Below are positions 1 to 9,138 of a stretch of DNA of 64,000 nt, one piece after another. Positions within the stretch are counted from its first letter, which is position 1; every line of letters starts with the position of its first letter. The translations under genes and the position numbers were made by a program. The notes beneath the pieces are model-generated. The model was not told the origin of the DNA. It saw only the letters and a program-made list of their open reading frames with translations, and made no database searches. This DNA comes from Chloroflexota bacterium (lineage in GTDB: Bacteria > Chloroflexota > Anaerolineae > Aggregatilineales > Phototrophicaceae). Where the stretch lies: contig JAIUNI010000020.1 of assembly GCA_020161935.1 (NCBI GenBank), positions 1-64,000 of the forward strand, given 5' to 3'.

Positions 1-1
1 T

Positions 2-112
2 TTGGCTCCATTACTCAAGCGAATCGATGACGATTTCCAGCGGTTTGCTCTCAAAACAATCCGTCGGAAATCGCCTTCGACCTTGCAATTACTGATCCAG
101 TTTGGTGCTTAG
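2..112 (+). CDS. C-terminal fragment of an unidentified protein (cut by window edge)
   Basis: An open frame runs in from the left edge and stops at a TAG at 110-112, giving about 36 residues ending in LLIQFGA. The composition (KRIDDDFQRF, KTIRRKSPS) looks like real protein, but the fragment is too short to identify. Bases 113-181 between it and the next gene show no clear terminator. It could be a chance open frame. Confidence 0.4.
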   Translation: MAPLLKRIDDDFQRFALKTIRRKSPSTLQLLIQFGA

Positions 113-181
113 CTTAATGCCTATGCACAACCGTGCGCCCCTACAGAAGCTCATCGAAACAACATTCACTTAAGCGGGAAA

Positions 182-1099
182 ATGGCTGAACTTCTCCACA
201 TCTTTGCTGACAACCTGCTGCCGATCCTGCTGATCGCCGCCGTTGGTTTTTATATTAAGCGGCGGTTTGATGTTCACCCGCGCACGGTGAGTACGCTGCT
301 GTTTAATGTGTTTTCGCCGTCGCTGGTGTTCAGCCAGATCCTCAAGAGCCGCATCGCCGGAGACGAGTTCATACGGATTTTCTTCGCCACCATTTTATTC
401 CAGTTGGCGTGTGCATTCATCGCGTATTGGGCGGCTCGGTTGCAGCGCACCTCGCCGACCGAACGGGCGAATTTGATGATCGGCAGCTTCTGCCTGAACG
501 CGGGGAATTTCGGTTTGTCGCTGGTGGGGTTCGCCTTCAACGACGAGGTGTTCAGCCGCGCGATTATCGTGTTCATCGCTAACATCGCGACTAACTACTC
601 GCTGGGGACGTTTATCGCCTCCAACGGACACCAACCGCTGTCCAAGAGCCTGCTGAGTGTAGCGAAAACACCCGCCGTTTGGGCGCTGATTTCGGCATTG
701 ATCGTCGCTCATTTCCACATTGAACTGCCGCTGGTGATTACCCGTTCCATCGACTCGTTGGGGAATGCCGCGCTGCCGTTGATGCTGGTGCTGCTGGGTT
801 TGGAACTGGGTCAGTTCGGGAAGTTCGGCCAATTGCGGCTCGTCGCGACCGGCGTGGTCATCCGGCTGCTGTTGTCGCCATTTATCGCGCTGGGGTTGGG
901 TGCGCTGCTGGGTATCACGGGGCCAGCGCTGACGGCGTTTGTCATTCAGGCGAGTATGCCGACGGCTGTGCTGACGATCATCTTCACGACCGAGTTCAAC
1001 CTTGAGCGTGACCTCGCGCTTAATATCATCATGGCTAGCACGCTGCTGTCGCCCATTACACTTTCGATACTGATCTACCTGTTTCGCATCCCAATATAA
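182..1099 (+). CDS. AEC-family transporter (auxin efflux carrier/malate permease type)
   Basis: The 305-residue protein is almost entirely hydrophobic, with about ten predicted membrane segments in two halves, as in the AEC (PF03547) family of secondary carriers for organic anions. Family-like features are the N-terminal ADNLLPILLIAAVGF segment, a central break near residue 150-170, and the C-terminal segment with QASMPTAVLTIIF, matching the conserved small/polar helix of AEC carriers. The ATG at 182 gives a full-length protein; no strong ribosome-binding site precedes it. The substrate cannot be told from sequence. It converges with the DUF3592 gene, with only three bases between the stop codons. 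Confidence 0.82.
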   Translation: MAELLHIFADNLLPILLIAAVGFYIKRRFDVHPRTVSTLLFNVFSPSLVFSQILKSRIAGDEFIRIFFATILFQLACAFIAYWAARLQRTSPTERANLMIGSFCLNAGNFGLSLVGFAFNDEVFSRAIIVFIANIATNYSLGTFIASNGHQPLSKSLLSVAKTPAVWALISALIVAHFHIELPLVITRSIDSLGNAALPLMLVLLGLELGQFGKFGQLRLVATGVVIRLLLSPFIALGLGALLGITGPALTAFVIQASMPTAVLTIIFTTEFNLERDLALNIIMASTLLSPITLSILIYLFRIPI

Positions 1100-1102
1100 C
1101 AC

Positions 1103-1903
1103 TTACAGCACCATGAAGTCGCTGTCGCTGATGTAGAGGACGGCGACCGAGCCACGCGTTTGGAGTTCCTTCTTTTTGAGGTCATTGCGTACGAAGATGG
1201 CTTGCTGATCCAAGCGTTTGTGGTCGGGGTTCATGAACTGGTAGTAGATGGTCACGTCGTAGTCGATGCGGCGGCTCTTGCCCGACCCTCGCCGGACTTC
1301 TACGCCGTTACTCGCCATCAACTGCCCGAAGATGAGCTGCCCGTCACGGCGGAGACGCGCTACCCGAACGCGGCGTGGGCGGTCACCCAAAAAGGCGATG
1401 AGGCCGAAGATGAGGAAGAAGCCAATCACAAAGACGAAGGGGCTGATCACTTTCCAATGGAGGCCGGATAAGCCCAAGTGCGAGCTATTGGGGTCTGCTT
1501 TGACGTAGGTGATTGTTACCCAATCGCCATCCTTACGCTGATAGTATTCGTCACGCGAGATCGATTCCTCACGCTGGTAAGCCGCATTATTGACTGAGAA
1601 CGAATAGGTCAGGTAGTAGGTGGTGCTTTTGCCGCTGGAGATGCGGGTGTCGACCACGCGGCCTTCGGTGGTGTTGGTGGGCATCGTGATGAGGCGCATT
1701 TCGTTGATGAACGGCGGGACAAAAGCGCCTGCCAAGATGAGTAAAAATACAGCAGTAATGATGCCTGACCAGCCGATTTTCGACCACAGATACCCGTAAT
1801 TCCGCTGGCCTGTCATCATGTATTGGTAGGTTGGGTTCAGGTAAAATATATCTTTAGAAAGACTCGCGTTTTCGCTCAAACTCATATTCGCAAAGCCATT
1901 CAT
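1103..1903 (-). CDS. DUF3592 domain membrane protein
   Basis: The 266-residue protein has two hydrophobic segments (about residues 45-70 and 150-172) enclosing a roughly 80-residue extracytoplasmic beta-rich stretch with EGRVVDTRI and VTITYVKADPNSSHLG; this topology and pattern match DUF3592, whose function is unknown. A second beta-rich domain follows the last membrane segment. It is the last gene of the leftward MoxR/DUF58 operon, 30 bases after the kinase gene, but a promoter-like element inside that gene's 3' end may drive it separately. An internal ATG seven codons in (MSLSENAS) is an alternative start. Confidence 0.68.
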   Translation of the reverse strand: MNGFANMSLSENASLSKDIFYLNPTYQYMMTGQRNYGYLWSKIGWSGIITAVFLLILAGAFVPPFINEMRLITMPTNTTEGRVVDTRISSGKSTTYYLTYSFSVNNAAYQREESISRDEYYQRKDGDWVTITYVKADPNSSHLGLSGLHWKVISPFVFVIGFFLIFGLIAFLGDRPRRVRVARLRRDGQLIFGQLMASNGVEVRRGSGKSRRIDYDVTIYYQFMNPDHKRLDQQAIFVRNDLKKKELQTRGSVAVLYISDSDFMVL

Positions 1904-1932
1904 AATCGACCCTATATATTATGTTTTTGCCT

Positions 1933-1960
1933 ATTATACAGTGATAATTAAATTTTGCAA
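1933..1960 (-). promoter_or_regulatory. Candidate sigma-70 promoter for the DUF3592 gene
   Basis: On the minus strand TTGCAA (1955-1960) and TATAAT (1933-1938) are separated by 16 bases, about 30 bases upstream of the DUF3592 start and overlapping the 3' end of the preceding kinase gene. The match is seen in sequence; activity is inferred. Confidence 0.4.
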
Positions 1961-2458
1961 TGACTGTTCTGATTTTATTCGGATCACCCGTAAATGACTG
2001 AAACGCGGTTCGCGCAGGAGGGCGGGATACTCGCGGCGGTGGCGGAAGTGTGCTTTGATCGTCCATGCGAACACGCCATCCCGCGCCAATAAATGTGACC
2101 ACGTTTCGCGGTTGCCGTTCCACAGGATTTCGCGCTGCCGTACCCGCTGCCAACTGCGCCGCGTCAGCCGCCAGAGGATGAACCATAAGGGATAGTCGAG
2201 CCAGATGAGTGTGTCTGCGCGCCCCCAAACCGCATCGCGCACACGGCTGAAGTTCCCATCGGCGACCCAGCGTTCGCCTTGTATGGCGCTGGTGACCTTT
2301 GCCCGAAACGCTTCATCGGTCGCCTTCTGCCAGCCCGCCTCCCACTGGAGCGCGTCCCGCTCGATGTGGGTGCAGTTCAGGCGCACGGCGAGTTGGCGTG
2401 CCAGCGTCGTTTTTCCGGTGGCGCTGTTCCCGATAATGACGATGCGTTTGGGAGTCAT
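1934..2458 (-). CDS. P-loop nucleotide kinase-like protein (adenylate kinase/FlaR-like)
   Basis: This 174-residue protein opens with a Walker A motif, GNSATGKT (about residues 10-17), and then shows the pattern of the adenylate-kinase-like 'topology modulation' family: HIERDALQWEAGW, RWVADGNFSRVRDAVWGRADTLIWLDYP, and a lid-like Arg-rich region (WRLTRRSWQRVRQRE). Such proteins bind ATP and probably phosphorylate a small molecule or nucleotide; the substrate is unknown. The ATG at 2456-2458 shares one base with the TAA of the upstream gene (TAATG), so translation is probably coupled. Confidence 0.72.
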   Translation of the reverse strand: MTPKRIVIIGNSATGKTTLARQLAVRLNCTHIERDALQWEAGWQKATDEAFRAKVTSAIQGERWVADGNFSRVRDAVWGRADTLIWLDYPLWFILWRLTRRSWQRVRQREILWNGNRETWSHLLARDGVFAWTIKAHFRHRREYPALLREPRFSHLRVIRIKSEQSLQNLIITV

Positions 2459-2979
2459 TAAACCACTGTGAAATCCTGCTCATTTCGATAATAGATCGCT
2501 ACTGGTCGGTTACGAGGCAAGGCAGTGAAGCGTAGGTCGTCACGTTTTACGTCAATCTCAGTACGTAAGGGATGATCGTGCTTCGGCGAAAATTCGATGA
2601 TGAGGGTCAGGTAAAATACCTCAACGGTAATGTTCTGCCCTTTTTTACTGCTCATTTCATGTTCGATACGACCCTTACATTCGATAACCTGCCCAATGAT
2701 GCGCCTTTTACCACGTGTATCTTGATAAATAGCGAGTTCTATAAGTGTTTTGAAAATCAAAACGATTATGATAACCGCTGCAAATAAGCTGACTAGCGTA
2801 ACTCGGTCATCACGGTTAATGACCAAGCCAAACACATAAATGACGACTAACCCAACAATACTGCCTATAAACGTTAGTATTTTCCCGTAGGAATTTCGAG
2901 CGAGCAAATATTCATTTTGAGGATACACGATAAATAGATCATCGGGCAGCGGTGTGCCTTTTTTCTTCTTCTTTTCCAT
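2458..2979 (-). CDS. Small membrane protein of unknown function
   Basis: A 173-residue protein with a Lys-rich N-terminus (MEKKKKKGTPLPDD), two closely spaced membrane helices (about residues 35-55 and 65-85) and a C-terminal cytoplasmic half ending in AIYYRNEQDFTVV. The layout and the ending resemble the neighbouring DUF3592 protein, which ends AVLYISDSDFMVL, so the two may be distant relatives. It overlaps by one base with the transglutaminase gene upstream and the kinase gene downstream (TAATG at both junctions), placing it firmly in the operon. Base composition is more AT-rich than its neighbours. No function can be assigned. Confidence 0.66.
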   Translation of the reverse strand: MEKKKKKGTPLPDDLFIVYPQNEYLLARNSYGKILTFIGSIVGLVVIYVFGLVINRDDRVTLVSLFAAVIIIVLIFKTLIELAIYQDTRGKRRIIGQVIECKGRIEHEMSSKKGQNITVEVFYLTLIIEFSPKHDHPLRTEIDVKRDDLRFTALPRNRPVAIYYRNEQDFTVV

Positions 2980-5207
2980 TATTGGGTTTTCTTCGGGCTA
3001 TTGATTTCTTGCCGTGCCTGTTCCACTAAACTGGCATCTGGTGCTTCGGGCCGGTAGGCCGCGATGTCGACCAACTGCGCTAATGCACTGAGGTTAGGTG
3101 TCCTCTCCGCATGTTCGCCTACGGTTTGGGTGGTGGCGCGGTAGGACTTCAACTCGCGTTGGGCGCGTTTGTATGCCGCGAAAATCTGCCGCCGGTTCTT
3201 GTCCTGATGGATCAGCCCTTTGGAGAAACCGGTAAACGACCACCGCTGCCAGCGCCGCCGTGCGTACCATGCCACCACGCCAGAAACCACCAGCGCCAGC
3301 ACCACGAGTAAGGGGCGGATAACGATGCTGAGGGCTGACATGCCGGCTTGGAACATTTCGCCAATCGGGATGCTGGGGAGTTCAACACCGGACATCAAAT
3401 CGCTGAATACCCAACGCTGAACCGGGCCAGTTTGCGGATTGCCTGTCCAGCCGGGGGTGGGGTCAAAGGGAACCCACTCGACACCGGGGAAGTAGACCTC
3501 GACCCACGCATGGGCATCGTTGGCGCGGACTTCGTAGTAGCCGGTGATGGGGTTATAGGTTCCACTGCCGTAGCCCACTACGAAGCGTGCCGGAATACCC
3601 GCTGCGCGTAAAAGCACGACCATCGCGCTCGTAAAATGTTCGCACACACCACGCTTATCGACGAACAGGAATTGGTCAACCGCGTCGGTATCCGGTGCTT
3701 GGGGCGGCGGGAAGTAGTCGTAGGGGAATGTGTTCAGCACATAGTCGCGCACCGCGATCACTTTATCATAGGTGGTGGTTTTGCCCCCGGTGATGGTGAG
3801 TGCTAGTTCGCGGGTGCGGTCGGTGACGGTTTCCGGCAGTTGGTAGTAGCGTGACTGCACCCAGTCGGGGATTTCCCCTGTCGCGTTTCGCAAGACTTCC
3901 GGCTCAAAGGTTTGACTGGTTGATTCAACTGAATACACCGTACCTTCCGCCAGCGCCGAGCCAACTTTAATGCCTCCGGTGACATCCATTGCGATTTCCT
4001 GTGATGGGAAGAACACCGTTACGGGTGTGCCGCCCGCCCACAGGATGTTGGGCATGTCGTGGGCGATGTAAAAGGTTTGAACAAAGGTCTTTTCCCGGAC
4101 ATCGTTATCCAGCACAAAACGTCCACTGCGCCCTGCGTGATACGGTCGCAGCGCGTCATTGGATTCACTCCAATTACGCCCATCGTAGTAGTCGAAGGCG
4201 TAACCGCGCCAATAGCTCCATGCCGGACTTTGCACATACATCATGATCGTGTCACTCAAGCGACCCCGATAACTCAGGTCAAGCTGCTGATCGAAGCCCG
4301 CGTAATATTCCTCACTCTCGCTAGTGTTGCTGTACGCGCCTTCGGCCTTAAACAGTGGAATGGCGGGGTTAATCACCTGTGACGAGGGCGGCTTATTGAT
4401 CGGCAGTTGAATCGAAAAGGGTGGCACAATCGGATAACCTGCGAAGCGCGGCGTGAAGATGAACACCCCGACGACACAGAGCGATCCAAGTACCGCGAAG
4501 CGCCCCCACGAACGCCCAATTTGGCTTAAGGCAGATGGGCGAGTGCCTGTGCTGACGACTGGCTTTAGCACAATCGGGTTATCCTTTAGGCCATCTTCAG
4601 TATCCGAGCGCCACAGGAAGGCCAAGAGAAACGCGAGGTAGACCAACAAGAAGGCTGCGAAGGATACGTCACGGCTGAGGGTTGCCGCCACATAAAGGTT
4701 AATGAGGCCGATGCCCATGCCCGAAAACAGGTTTAAGCGCTGGTAAAGTTCGAAGCTCACGACTGCCATCGCCAGCATTGCGACCTGTGCCTGCGGATAG
4801 GGTTGACCGCTGAACATGCCGACGAACATCCAGCCGAAGACCGCGTGTAAGCCGATGAAGGTGAGGACGCGCACCCACTTCGACCGTTTTTCACGCATCC
4901 GGTAGGCAGTGCGGTGACCGAACGCGAGTATAGCGATGCTAATCAATGCGACGACCCATAGGCGGGTCGGCCATGCCAGCGCGAGAATGCTGACGACCTG
5001 CGCCCCGAATGCAAGCTGTCGCAGGCGCGCCGAATGCTCCGGCTCGAATAAGCGACCTTCGCGGTTGCGGAGGCGGGGTAGAAGATAAGCCAAGCCCAGC
5101 ACGGCCACACCGAATATCCAGAAGTCGGTTTTCACCATAAAGGCAATTACGGCGAGGATCGCAACTGCCCATATGCCATATCGAAATACAGTTTTGAAGG
5201 TTGTCAC
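2979..5207 (-). CDS. TgpA-like membrane transglutaminase (DUF3488/transglutaminase-like)
   Basis: The 742-residue protein has a block of about six to eight N-terminal membrane helices, a large extracytoplasmic domain, one more membrane helix near residue 625 and a cytoplasmic tail, the architecture of DUF3488-transglutaminase proteins. The papain-like triad is visible as RGVCEHFTSAMV (Cys about 522), NDAHAWVEV (His about 566) and VPFDPTPGW (Asp about 582). Such proteins are thought to modify or cleave proteins at the outer face of the membrane; the substrate is unknown. The GTG at 5205-5207 overlaps the DUF58 stop in GTGA, so it is preferred over a TTG six codons earlier. MoxR, DUF58 and this gene form the classic operon. 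Confidence 0.88.
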   Translation of the reverse strand: MTTFKTVFRYGIWAVAILAVIAFMVKTDFWIFGVAVLGLAYLLPRLRNREGRLFEPEHSARLRQLAFGAQVVSILALAWPTRLWVVALISIAILAFGHRTAYRMREKRSKWVRVLTFIGLHAVFGWMFVGMFSGQPYPQAQVAMLAMAVVSFELYQRLNLFSGMGIGLINLYVAATLSRDVSFAAFLLVYLAFLLAFLWRSDTEDGLKDNPIVLKPVVSTGTRPSALSQIGRSWGRFAVLGSLCVVGVFIFTPRFAGYPIVPPFSIQLPINKPPSSQVINPAIPLFKAEGAYSNTSESEEYYAGFDQQLDLSYRGRLSDTIMMYVQSPAWSYWRGYAFDYYDGRNWSESNDALRPYHAGRSGRFVLDNDVREKTFVQTFYIAHDMPNILWAGGTPVTVFFPSQEIAMDVTGGIKVGSALAEGTVYSVESTSQTFEPEVLRNATGEIPDWVQSRYYQLPETVTDRTRELALTITGGKTTTYDKVIAVRDYVLNTFPYDYFPPPQAPDTDAVDQFLFVDKRGVCEHFTSAMVVLLRAAGIPARFVVGYGSGTYNPITGYYEVRANDAHAWVEVYFPGVEWVPFDPTPGWTGNPQTGPVQRWVFSDLMSGVELPSIPIGEMFQAGMSALSIVIRPLLVVLALVVSGVVAWYARRRWQRWSFTGFSKGLIHQDKNRRQIFAAYKRAQRELKSYRATTQTVGEHAERTPNLSALAQLVDIAAYRPEAPDASLVEQARQEINSPKKTQ

Positions 5208-6397
5208 TGGATTTGCCCCGCCCAATCGTCACCGAATGTTAGCTCGCGTACCATGATGTCTGCTGACCGCAGCGCCCCCGCAATCGCAGCAGATGAGACG
5301 CTATTCACTGGAAAACTCGCGCCATCCATGATGACCGTGAGGACTTCAATGCCGCGCTGACGCATGGCAATTAACGGTTCAATGACCTGTTTATCGGCGT
5401 AGGGAAGGATGACCGCCGCAAAGTTTTGTGTTGGTTGAACGCCGATCACGTGAGTCAAGCTGCGTTTACCAGTCGGCTGTATCTTTGCTAGATATTGGAG
5501 CAGCGCCATTTCATTGACTGCGCCGTGCGGGGTTGCCAACACTTCGTTATCACCCATCAAGTGTAGGGTATAGCCGCGTGTGCGGGCGTAATCGCCGATG
5601 CTGGCAGCCGCTTTGACCGCCCATTCGAACGGGGTGTGTTTGCTCTCGGTCGTCGGGTATGGATGTGCAAAGACATCAATGATGAGACTTAAACCCGGTT
5701 GGGCTTCATCGGCGAATTCTTTACTGACGAGTGTTCCCGTCCGCGCGACCGAACGCCAATGAATGTGACGGGGCGAGTCGCCGGGGCGGTAGGGACGAAC
5801 GCCCATCACCTCGTAGCCGACACCCGCTCGTGGACGCGCGACCTGTGCCGAAAGCTGCCGGTCGAGAAGTTCCAGCCGTTTCAGTGGGCGGACTTCGGGA
5901 TAGACCAGCACTTTTGTTGGCACATCCAGTACACCACTGCGCTTGAAGAAGCCGAATGGTGCGCGTGATTCGCTGACTAAGGGCGGGAAGGTATGGACAC
6001 CACGCCGATCAACCGTGATCTGATACTCGAAGGTGGCGGGTTCACCGTGCGCCAGCATGGGTATAAAAAGCTGTGTCCTGCGCTGCGGGCTGTCGGGCGC
6101 GGCGAGTGGGCAAACTTCTTGTATCCGTATTAACGAACTGGCTGCGCCTTTTTGCTTCTCAAGTTGTAGAGTGATATGGACTTCATCACCTTCGTATAAG
6201 TCATCTTCCAGTGCTTGCGCCACCTGCCGCTTGCCGCTCAGGTTTTTGAGGCTGTTTCGGTTGAGCCACCATCCGGCAACGACGACACCCAACAGCAGCG
6301 CCGCGACCACATACAGCCAGCCGACCTGTGTTTGGTTGCCAAAGAGATAAATGATGAGGGATGCCGCCACGAAGCTGTAAGCGCGAGATGTTGGCAT
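5204..6397 (-). CDS. DUF58 domain protein, partner of the MoxR ATPase
   Basis: The 397-residue protein has two membrane helices at the N-terminus and then the DUF58 signature around residues 195-225: GVRPYRPGDSPRHIHWRSVA followed by VSKEF. The remainder resembles a von Willebrand-type fold (LSLIIDVFA, a MIDAS-like strand) without a clear complete metal site. DUF58 proteins are consistently co-encoded with MoxR AAA+ ATPases and are thought to be chaperoned or remodelled by them at the membrane. It follows the MoxR gene by 15 bases and overlaps the transglutaminase gene by four. Confidence 0.86.
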   Translation of the reverse strand: MPTSRAYSFVAASLIIYLFGNQTQVGWLYVVAALLLGVVVAGWWLNRNSLKNLSGKRQVAQALEDDLYEGDEVHITLQLEKQKGAASSLIRIQEVCPLAAPDSPQRRTQLFIPMLAHGEPATFEYQITVDRRGVHTFPPLVSESRAPFGFFKRSGVLDVPTKVLVYPEVRPLKRLELLDRQLSAQVARPRAGVGYEVMGVRPYRPGDSPRHIHWRSVARTGTLVSKEFADEAQPGLSLIIDVFAHPYPTTESKHTPFEWAVKAAASIGDYARTRGYTLHLMGDNEVLATPHGAVNEMALLQYLAKIQPTGKRSLTHVIGVQPTQNFAAVILPYADKQVIEPLIAMRQRGIEVLTVIMDGASFPVNSVSSAAIAGALRSADIMVRELTFGDDWAGQIQ

Positions 6398-6412
6398 AAT
6401 AGGTAGAACCCC

Positions 6413-7387
6413 TTATTCGACCGGCACGCGCGTTTCTGCCAGCACTTGTTCGATCACGCTTTGGGCGGTTTCTGGCCGTCGGTCACGGGTGAGCAAGCGG
6501 TGGGCGAGGACGGCAGGAGCCGCCAGTTTGATGTCGTCCGGCGTGGCGAAGGTGCGCCCATGAATGAGCGCCAATGCCTGCACAAGCCGCTGCAATGCCG
6601 CCCCGCCGCGTGGGCTGACCCCAACGACCACATCAGCGTGGGTGCGGGTGGCGGTGGTGATTTGCACGATATATTCTTTTAACGGGCGTACGACACTTAC
6701 TGCTTTTGCGGCCTCTTGCAGCCGGAGAATATCCTCTAGCTGAATCACGGCTTGCACTCCATCAAGCGGATTGGCGTGTTCTTCACGCTCCAGAATGCTG
6801 ATTTCTTCCTCGTAGGTAGGGTAGCCGAGATTCATCGCTACAATGAAACGGTCAAGCTGGGCTTCCGGCAGGGGGAACGTACCCGCCATTTCGACCGGAT
6901 TTTGGGTGGCGATGATGAAGAACGGCGTGGGCAGCTCGTGGGTTGTGCCGTCACTCGTCACCTGACCTTCCGCCATACTTTCGAGCAAGCTGGATTGGGT
7001 GCGCGGCGAGGCACGGTTGATCTCGTCTACCAGTACGATGTTGCCGAAGATCGGCCCCTGCAAGAACTCGAAGCGCTGTTCACGCTGGTTGTAGATCGCG
7101 CCGCCTGTGATGTCACCGGGCAGCAGGTCGGGCGTACATTGAATGCGCTTAAATGTGGCATGAATACTTTTCGCCAGTGCTTTCGCGACTAGGGTTTTCC
7201 CCAAACCCGGTACATCTTCGAGCAGGATGTGACCTTTAGCCAGCAGCGCCGCCAGCAACAGCTTTAACTTCACGTCATCGATCACGACCGCTTCGCGCAT
7301 CGCCGTAGTTAGGGTGTTGATGGTGTTCTGGTGATTGTTATGGTTAGGCGTGTGATGACCATTGGTGGCTGTATAGGTTTGAAGCAT
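6413..7387 (-). CDS. MoxR-family AAA+ ATPase
   Basis: At 324 residues it has the normal MoxR length. Walker A is DVPGLGKT (about residues 58-65), Walker B is IVLVDEINRA (about 117-126), and the sensor strand ATQNPVE and the LPEAQLDRF segment typical of the family are present, followed by a helical lid with SPRGGAALQRLVQALAL. MoxR ATPases act as chaperones that insert cofactors or assemble VWA/DUF58-containing complexes. It is the first gene of the operon; AGGA lies seven bases before the ATG. The His/Asn-rich N-terminal 20 residues are unusual and probably disordered. Confidence 0.92.
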   Translation of the reverse strand: MLQTYTATNGHHTPNHNNHQNTINTLTTAMREAVVIDDVKLKLLLAALLAKGHILLEDVPGLGKTLVAKALAKSIHATFKRIQCTPDLLPGDITGGAIYNQREQRFEFLQGPIFGNIVLVDEINRASPRTQSSLLESMAEGQVTSDGTTHELPTPFFIIATQNPVEMAGTFPLPEAQLDRFIVAMNLGYPTYEEEISILEREEHANPLDGVQAVIQLEDILRLQEAAKAVSVVRPLKEYIVQITTATRTHADVVVGVSPRGGAALQRLVQALALIHGRTFATPDDIKLAAPAVLAHRLLTRDRRPETAQSVIEQVLAETRVPVE

Positions 7388-7501
7388 CGTTATGTCCTAC
7401 TTTAAGCTGCTTGTGGTGTGAGGCTTAGTGACAGTATAAGCGGGGAATGCGTTTCGCTTGCCCACCCAATTTTTAGGGGATGATGCTTATAGCCTTAACG
7501 G

Positions 7502-8047
7502 TTAAGCCAAATCCACCTGTTTGACGACGCGATAGATTGGGCCGCTGGGCGTTAACATGCTGGCATATAAGGCAAAGTGGCGGATGTGAATATCGCTGCT
7601 CGTGAAGCCAGTATGCTTCTGTAAATAGGCAGTCATTTCGTCAACGGGAGGCGGCATTCGAAAGCGGGCAAGTGTGATATGTGGAGCAAAAGGATGGTCG
7701 GCGCGGGCAAACCCACAAGCCGTCACCGCTTGTTCGACCTGTTTTTGAAGGACGTTGATCGCTTCAAGTGGCGAGATGCCGACCCATAAGACACGCGCTT
7801 TGCCCTTCGGCGGGAACTGCCCAACCCTTTGCAGTTGGAACGAAAATGGGGCGGCTTTAATCTCAGCCAACCCCATTTCAAGCTGCTTAGATTGTTCTTC
7901 TGTCGCATCCCCAATAAAACGCAGTGTGAGGTGCATTTGCTCCGGCTTCACCCACTTCGCGCCGGGTACACCCGTTTGCAGCGCCTTCAACTGCGCTTTT
8001 ACAGCGTCCGGCAGGTCAAGCGCGATGAATAAGCGCTGCGTCGTCAT
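7502..8047 (-). CDS. thpR: RNA 2',3'-cyclic phosphodiesterase (2H family)
   Basis: This 181-residue protein carries the two HxTx motifs of the 2H phosphoesterase family, HLTL (residues 39-42) and HITL (123-126), spaced as in ThpR/LigT, with the N-terminal RLFIALDLP strand and the KWVKPEQ segment before the first motif. The family hydrolyses 2',3'-cyclic phosphates at RNA ends in the cytoplasm. The ATG lies four bases after the stop of the upstream secreted-protein gene, so the two are probably co-transcribed, although no functional link is evident. Confidence 0.9.
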   Translation of the reverse strand: MTTQRLFIALDLPDAVKAQLKALQTGVPGAKWVKPEQMHLTLRFIGDATEEQSKQLEMGLAEIKAAPFSFQLQRVGQFPPKGKARVLWVGISPLEAINVLQKQVEQAVTACGFARADHPFAPHITLARFRMPPPVDEMTAYLQKHTGFTSSDIHIRHFALYASMLTPSGPIYRVVKQVDLA

Positions 8048-8051
8048 GGGT

Positions 8052-9053
8052 TTAGGGAACGAACTTGCACCATTCGGCGGTGCATGAGAACTGCGAACTC
8101 ACGCCGTTGACATCCGGCAGCGCCGCGAACTGGTTCTCGCTGATGGAGGATGCGCTGTAGTCGATGAACACCAAGAAACCATTCCCACGTACCAGCATCA
8201 TTTTTGAGAACTGTGTATAGCTGCGGGCGACGGGTGTGATGGGTTCACCGACCGGAATGCTGCCGGTGGGCCGCCGACCAAAGCGGTCAAGGAAGGCCAC
8301 GGCGTAGGGGCTGATGATTTGAATGCCACCACTGCTGACGACCCCGCCACCACCGACCGGTCGCTGGTTTGGCAGCAGGTTGGATTCGGCGTAAGCGGTT
8401 GCTTGAAGTTCGGCGAGGCGGCAGAAGTCCGGCGCAAGCGGGTCTACACCCAGTTCATAACTCGATGTGCGTTCGAGCACAAACACGAGGGTCTGTATAC
8501 TGCGGTCACAGCGGATGACCGGATCAGCGCCGACCCAACCCGGTGGACGCACGTTGGAAGGGTTGACTTGATCGGCGAGCAGTTCAAGATCGTGGCGAAT
8601 ATCACGGGCGATGGCAAATGCCGTGCTGGGAACCGCGCCGAACCAGCCGACCGGACGCTGATCTGGCCCCATGAGCTGACCCGCCAACAGTTCCAAATCC
8701 AGCCGGATAAGGATCGGAAGCTGGATATTCATCACGTCGCCGCTGCCTGTCCAACCCACGGGACGGTCAGCGCCCATGTTCTGGATGACCAGAATGTCGA
8801 GGTCGTTTCGCGCGGCGGTCAAGATCGCCAGCGCTTCCGCCTCAATCGGTGACGCGGGCGCGGCGGTGGGCGGCGGCGTTTCGGTTGGGGCGACTGTTTC
8901 AAGCGGAATAATGTCGCCACTAATTACGGTGGCGGTTGTTTCCAGTAGTGGCGCAAAGGGGTCGGGTGTAGAAGTCGCGTCCTGCGCGGCGAGCACCAAT
9001 GGCAGCGCCAGCAAAACACACATCAGTAACAAGATCATTTTAGCTCGGCGCAC
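8052..9053 (-). CDS. Secreted protein with RPVGW-type tandem repeats, unknown function
   Basis: The 333-residue product begins with a signal peptide (hydrophobic ILLLMCVLLALPLV, cleavage likely after LAAQ), then a Thr/Pro-rich linker (about residues 25-70). The centre contains three to four imperfect repeats of about 35 residues with the pattern xDLELLAxQ-x5-RPVGWxG: LDILVIQ...RPVGWTG, LDLELLAGQ...RPVGWFG, HDLELLADQ...RPPGWVG, and a worn copy with NQRPVGGGG. The C-terminus (YTQFSKMMLVRGNGFLVFIDY) is a separate part with two Cys near the end. The GTG start is supported by AAGGAG nine bases upstream. I do not recognise a family. Confidence 0.72.
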   Translation of the reverse strand: MRRAKMILLLMCVLLALPLVLAAQDATSTPDPFAPLLETTATVISGDIIPLETVAPTETPPPTAAPASPIEAEALAILTAARNDLDILVIQNMGADRPVGWTGSGDVMNIQLPILIRLDLELLAGQLMGPDQRPVGWFGAVPSTAFAIARDIRHDLELLADQVNPSNVRPPGWVGADPVIRCDRSIQTLVFVLERTSSYELGVDPLAPDFCRLAELQATAYAESNLLPNQRPVGGGGVVSSGGIQIISPYAVAFLDRFGRRPTGSIPVGEPITPVARSYTQFSKMMLVRGNGFLVFIDYSASSISENQFAALPDVNGVSSQFSCTAEWCKFVP

Positions 9054-9138
9054 CGTTTGAACTCCTTATCGCAGGCATAAACACGATTTGCATATTATAC
9101 TGCCGCTCACTTTTTCCCGCGCGTAAACAACCCGTGAA

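Noticed and set aside
395..1102. 235-residue open frame antisense to the AEC transporter
   Set aside because: Composition is extremely Gln/Arg/His-rich, as expected from the reverse of membrane-protein codons.
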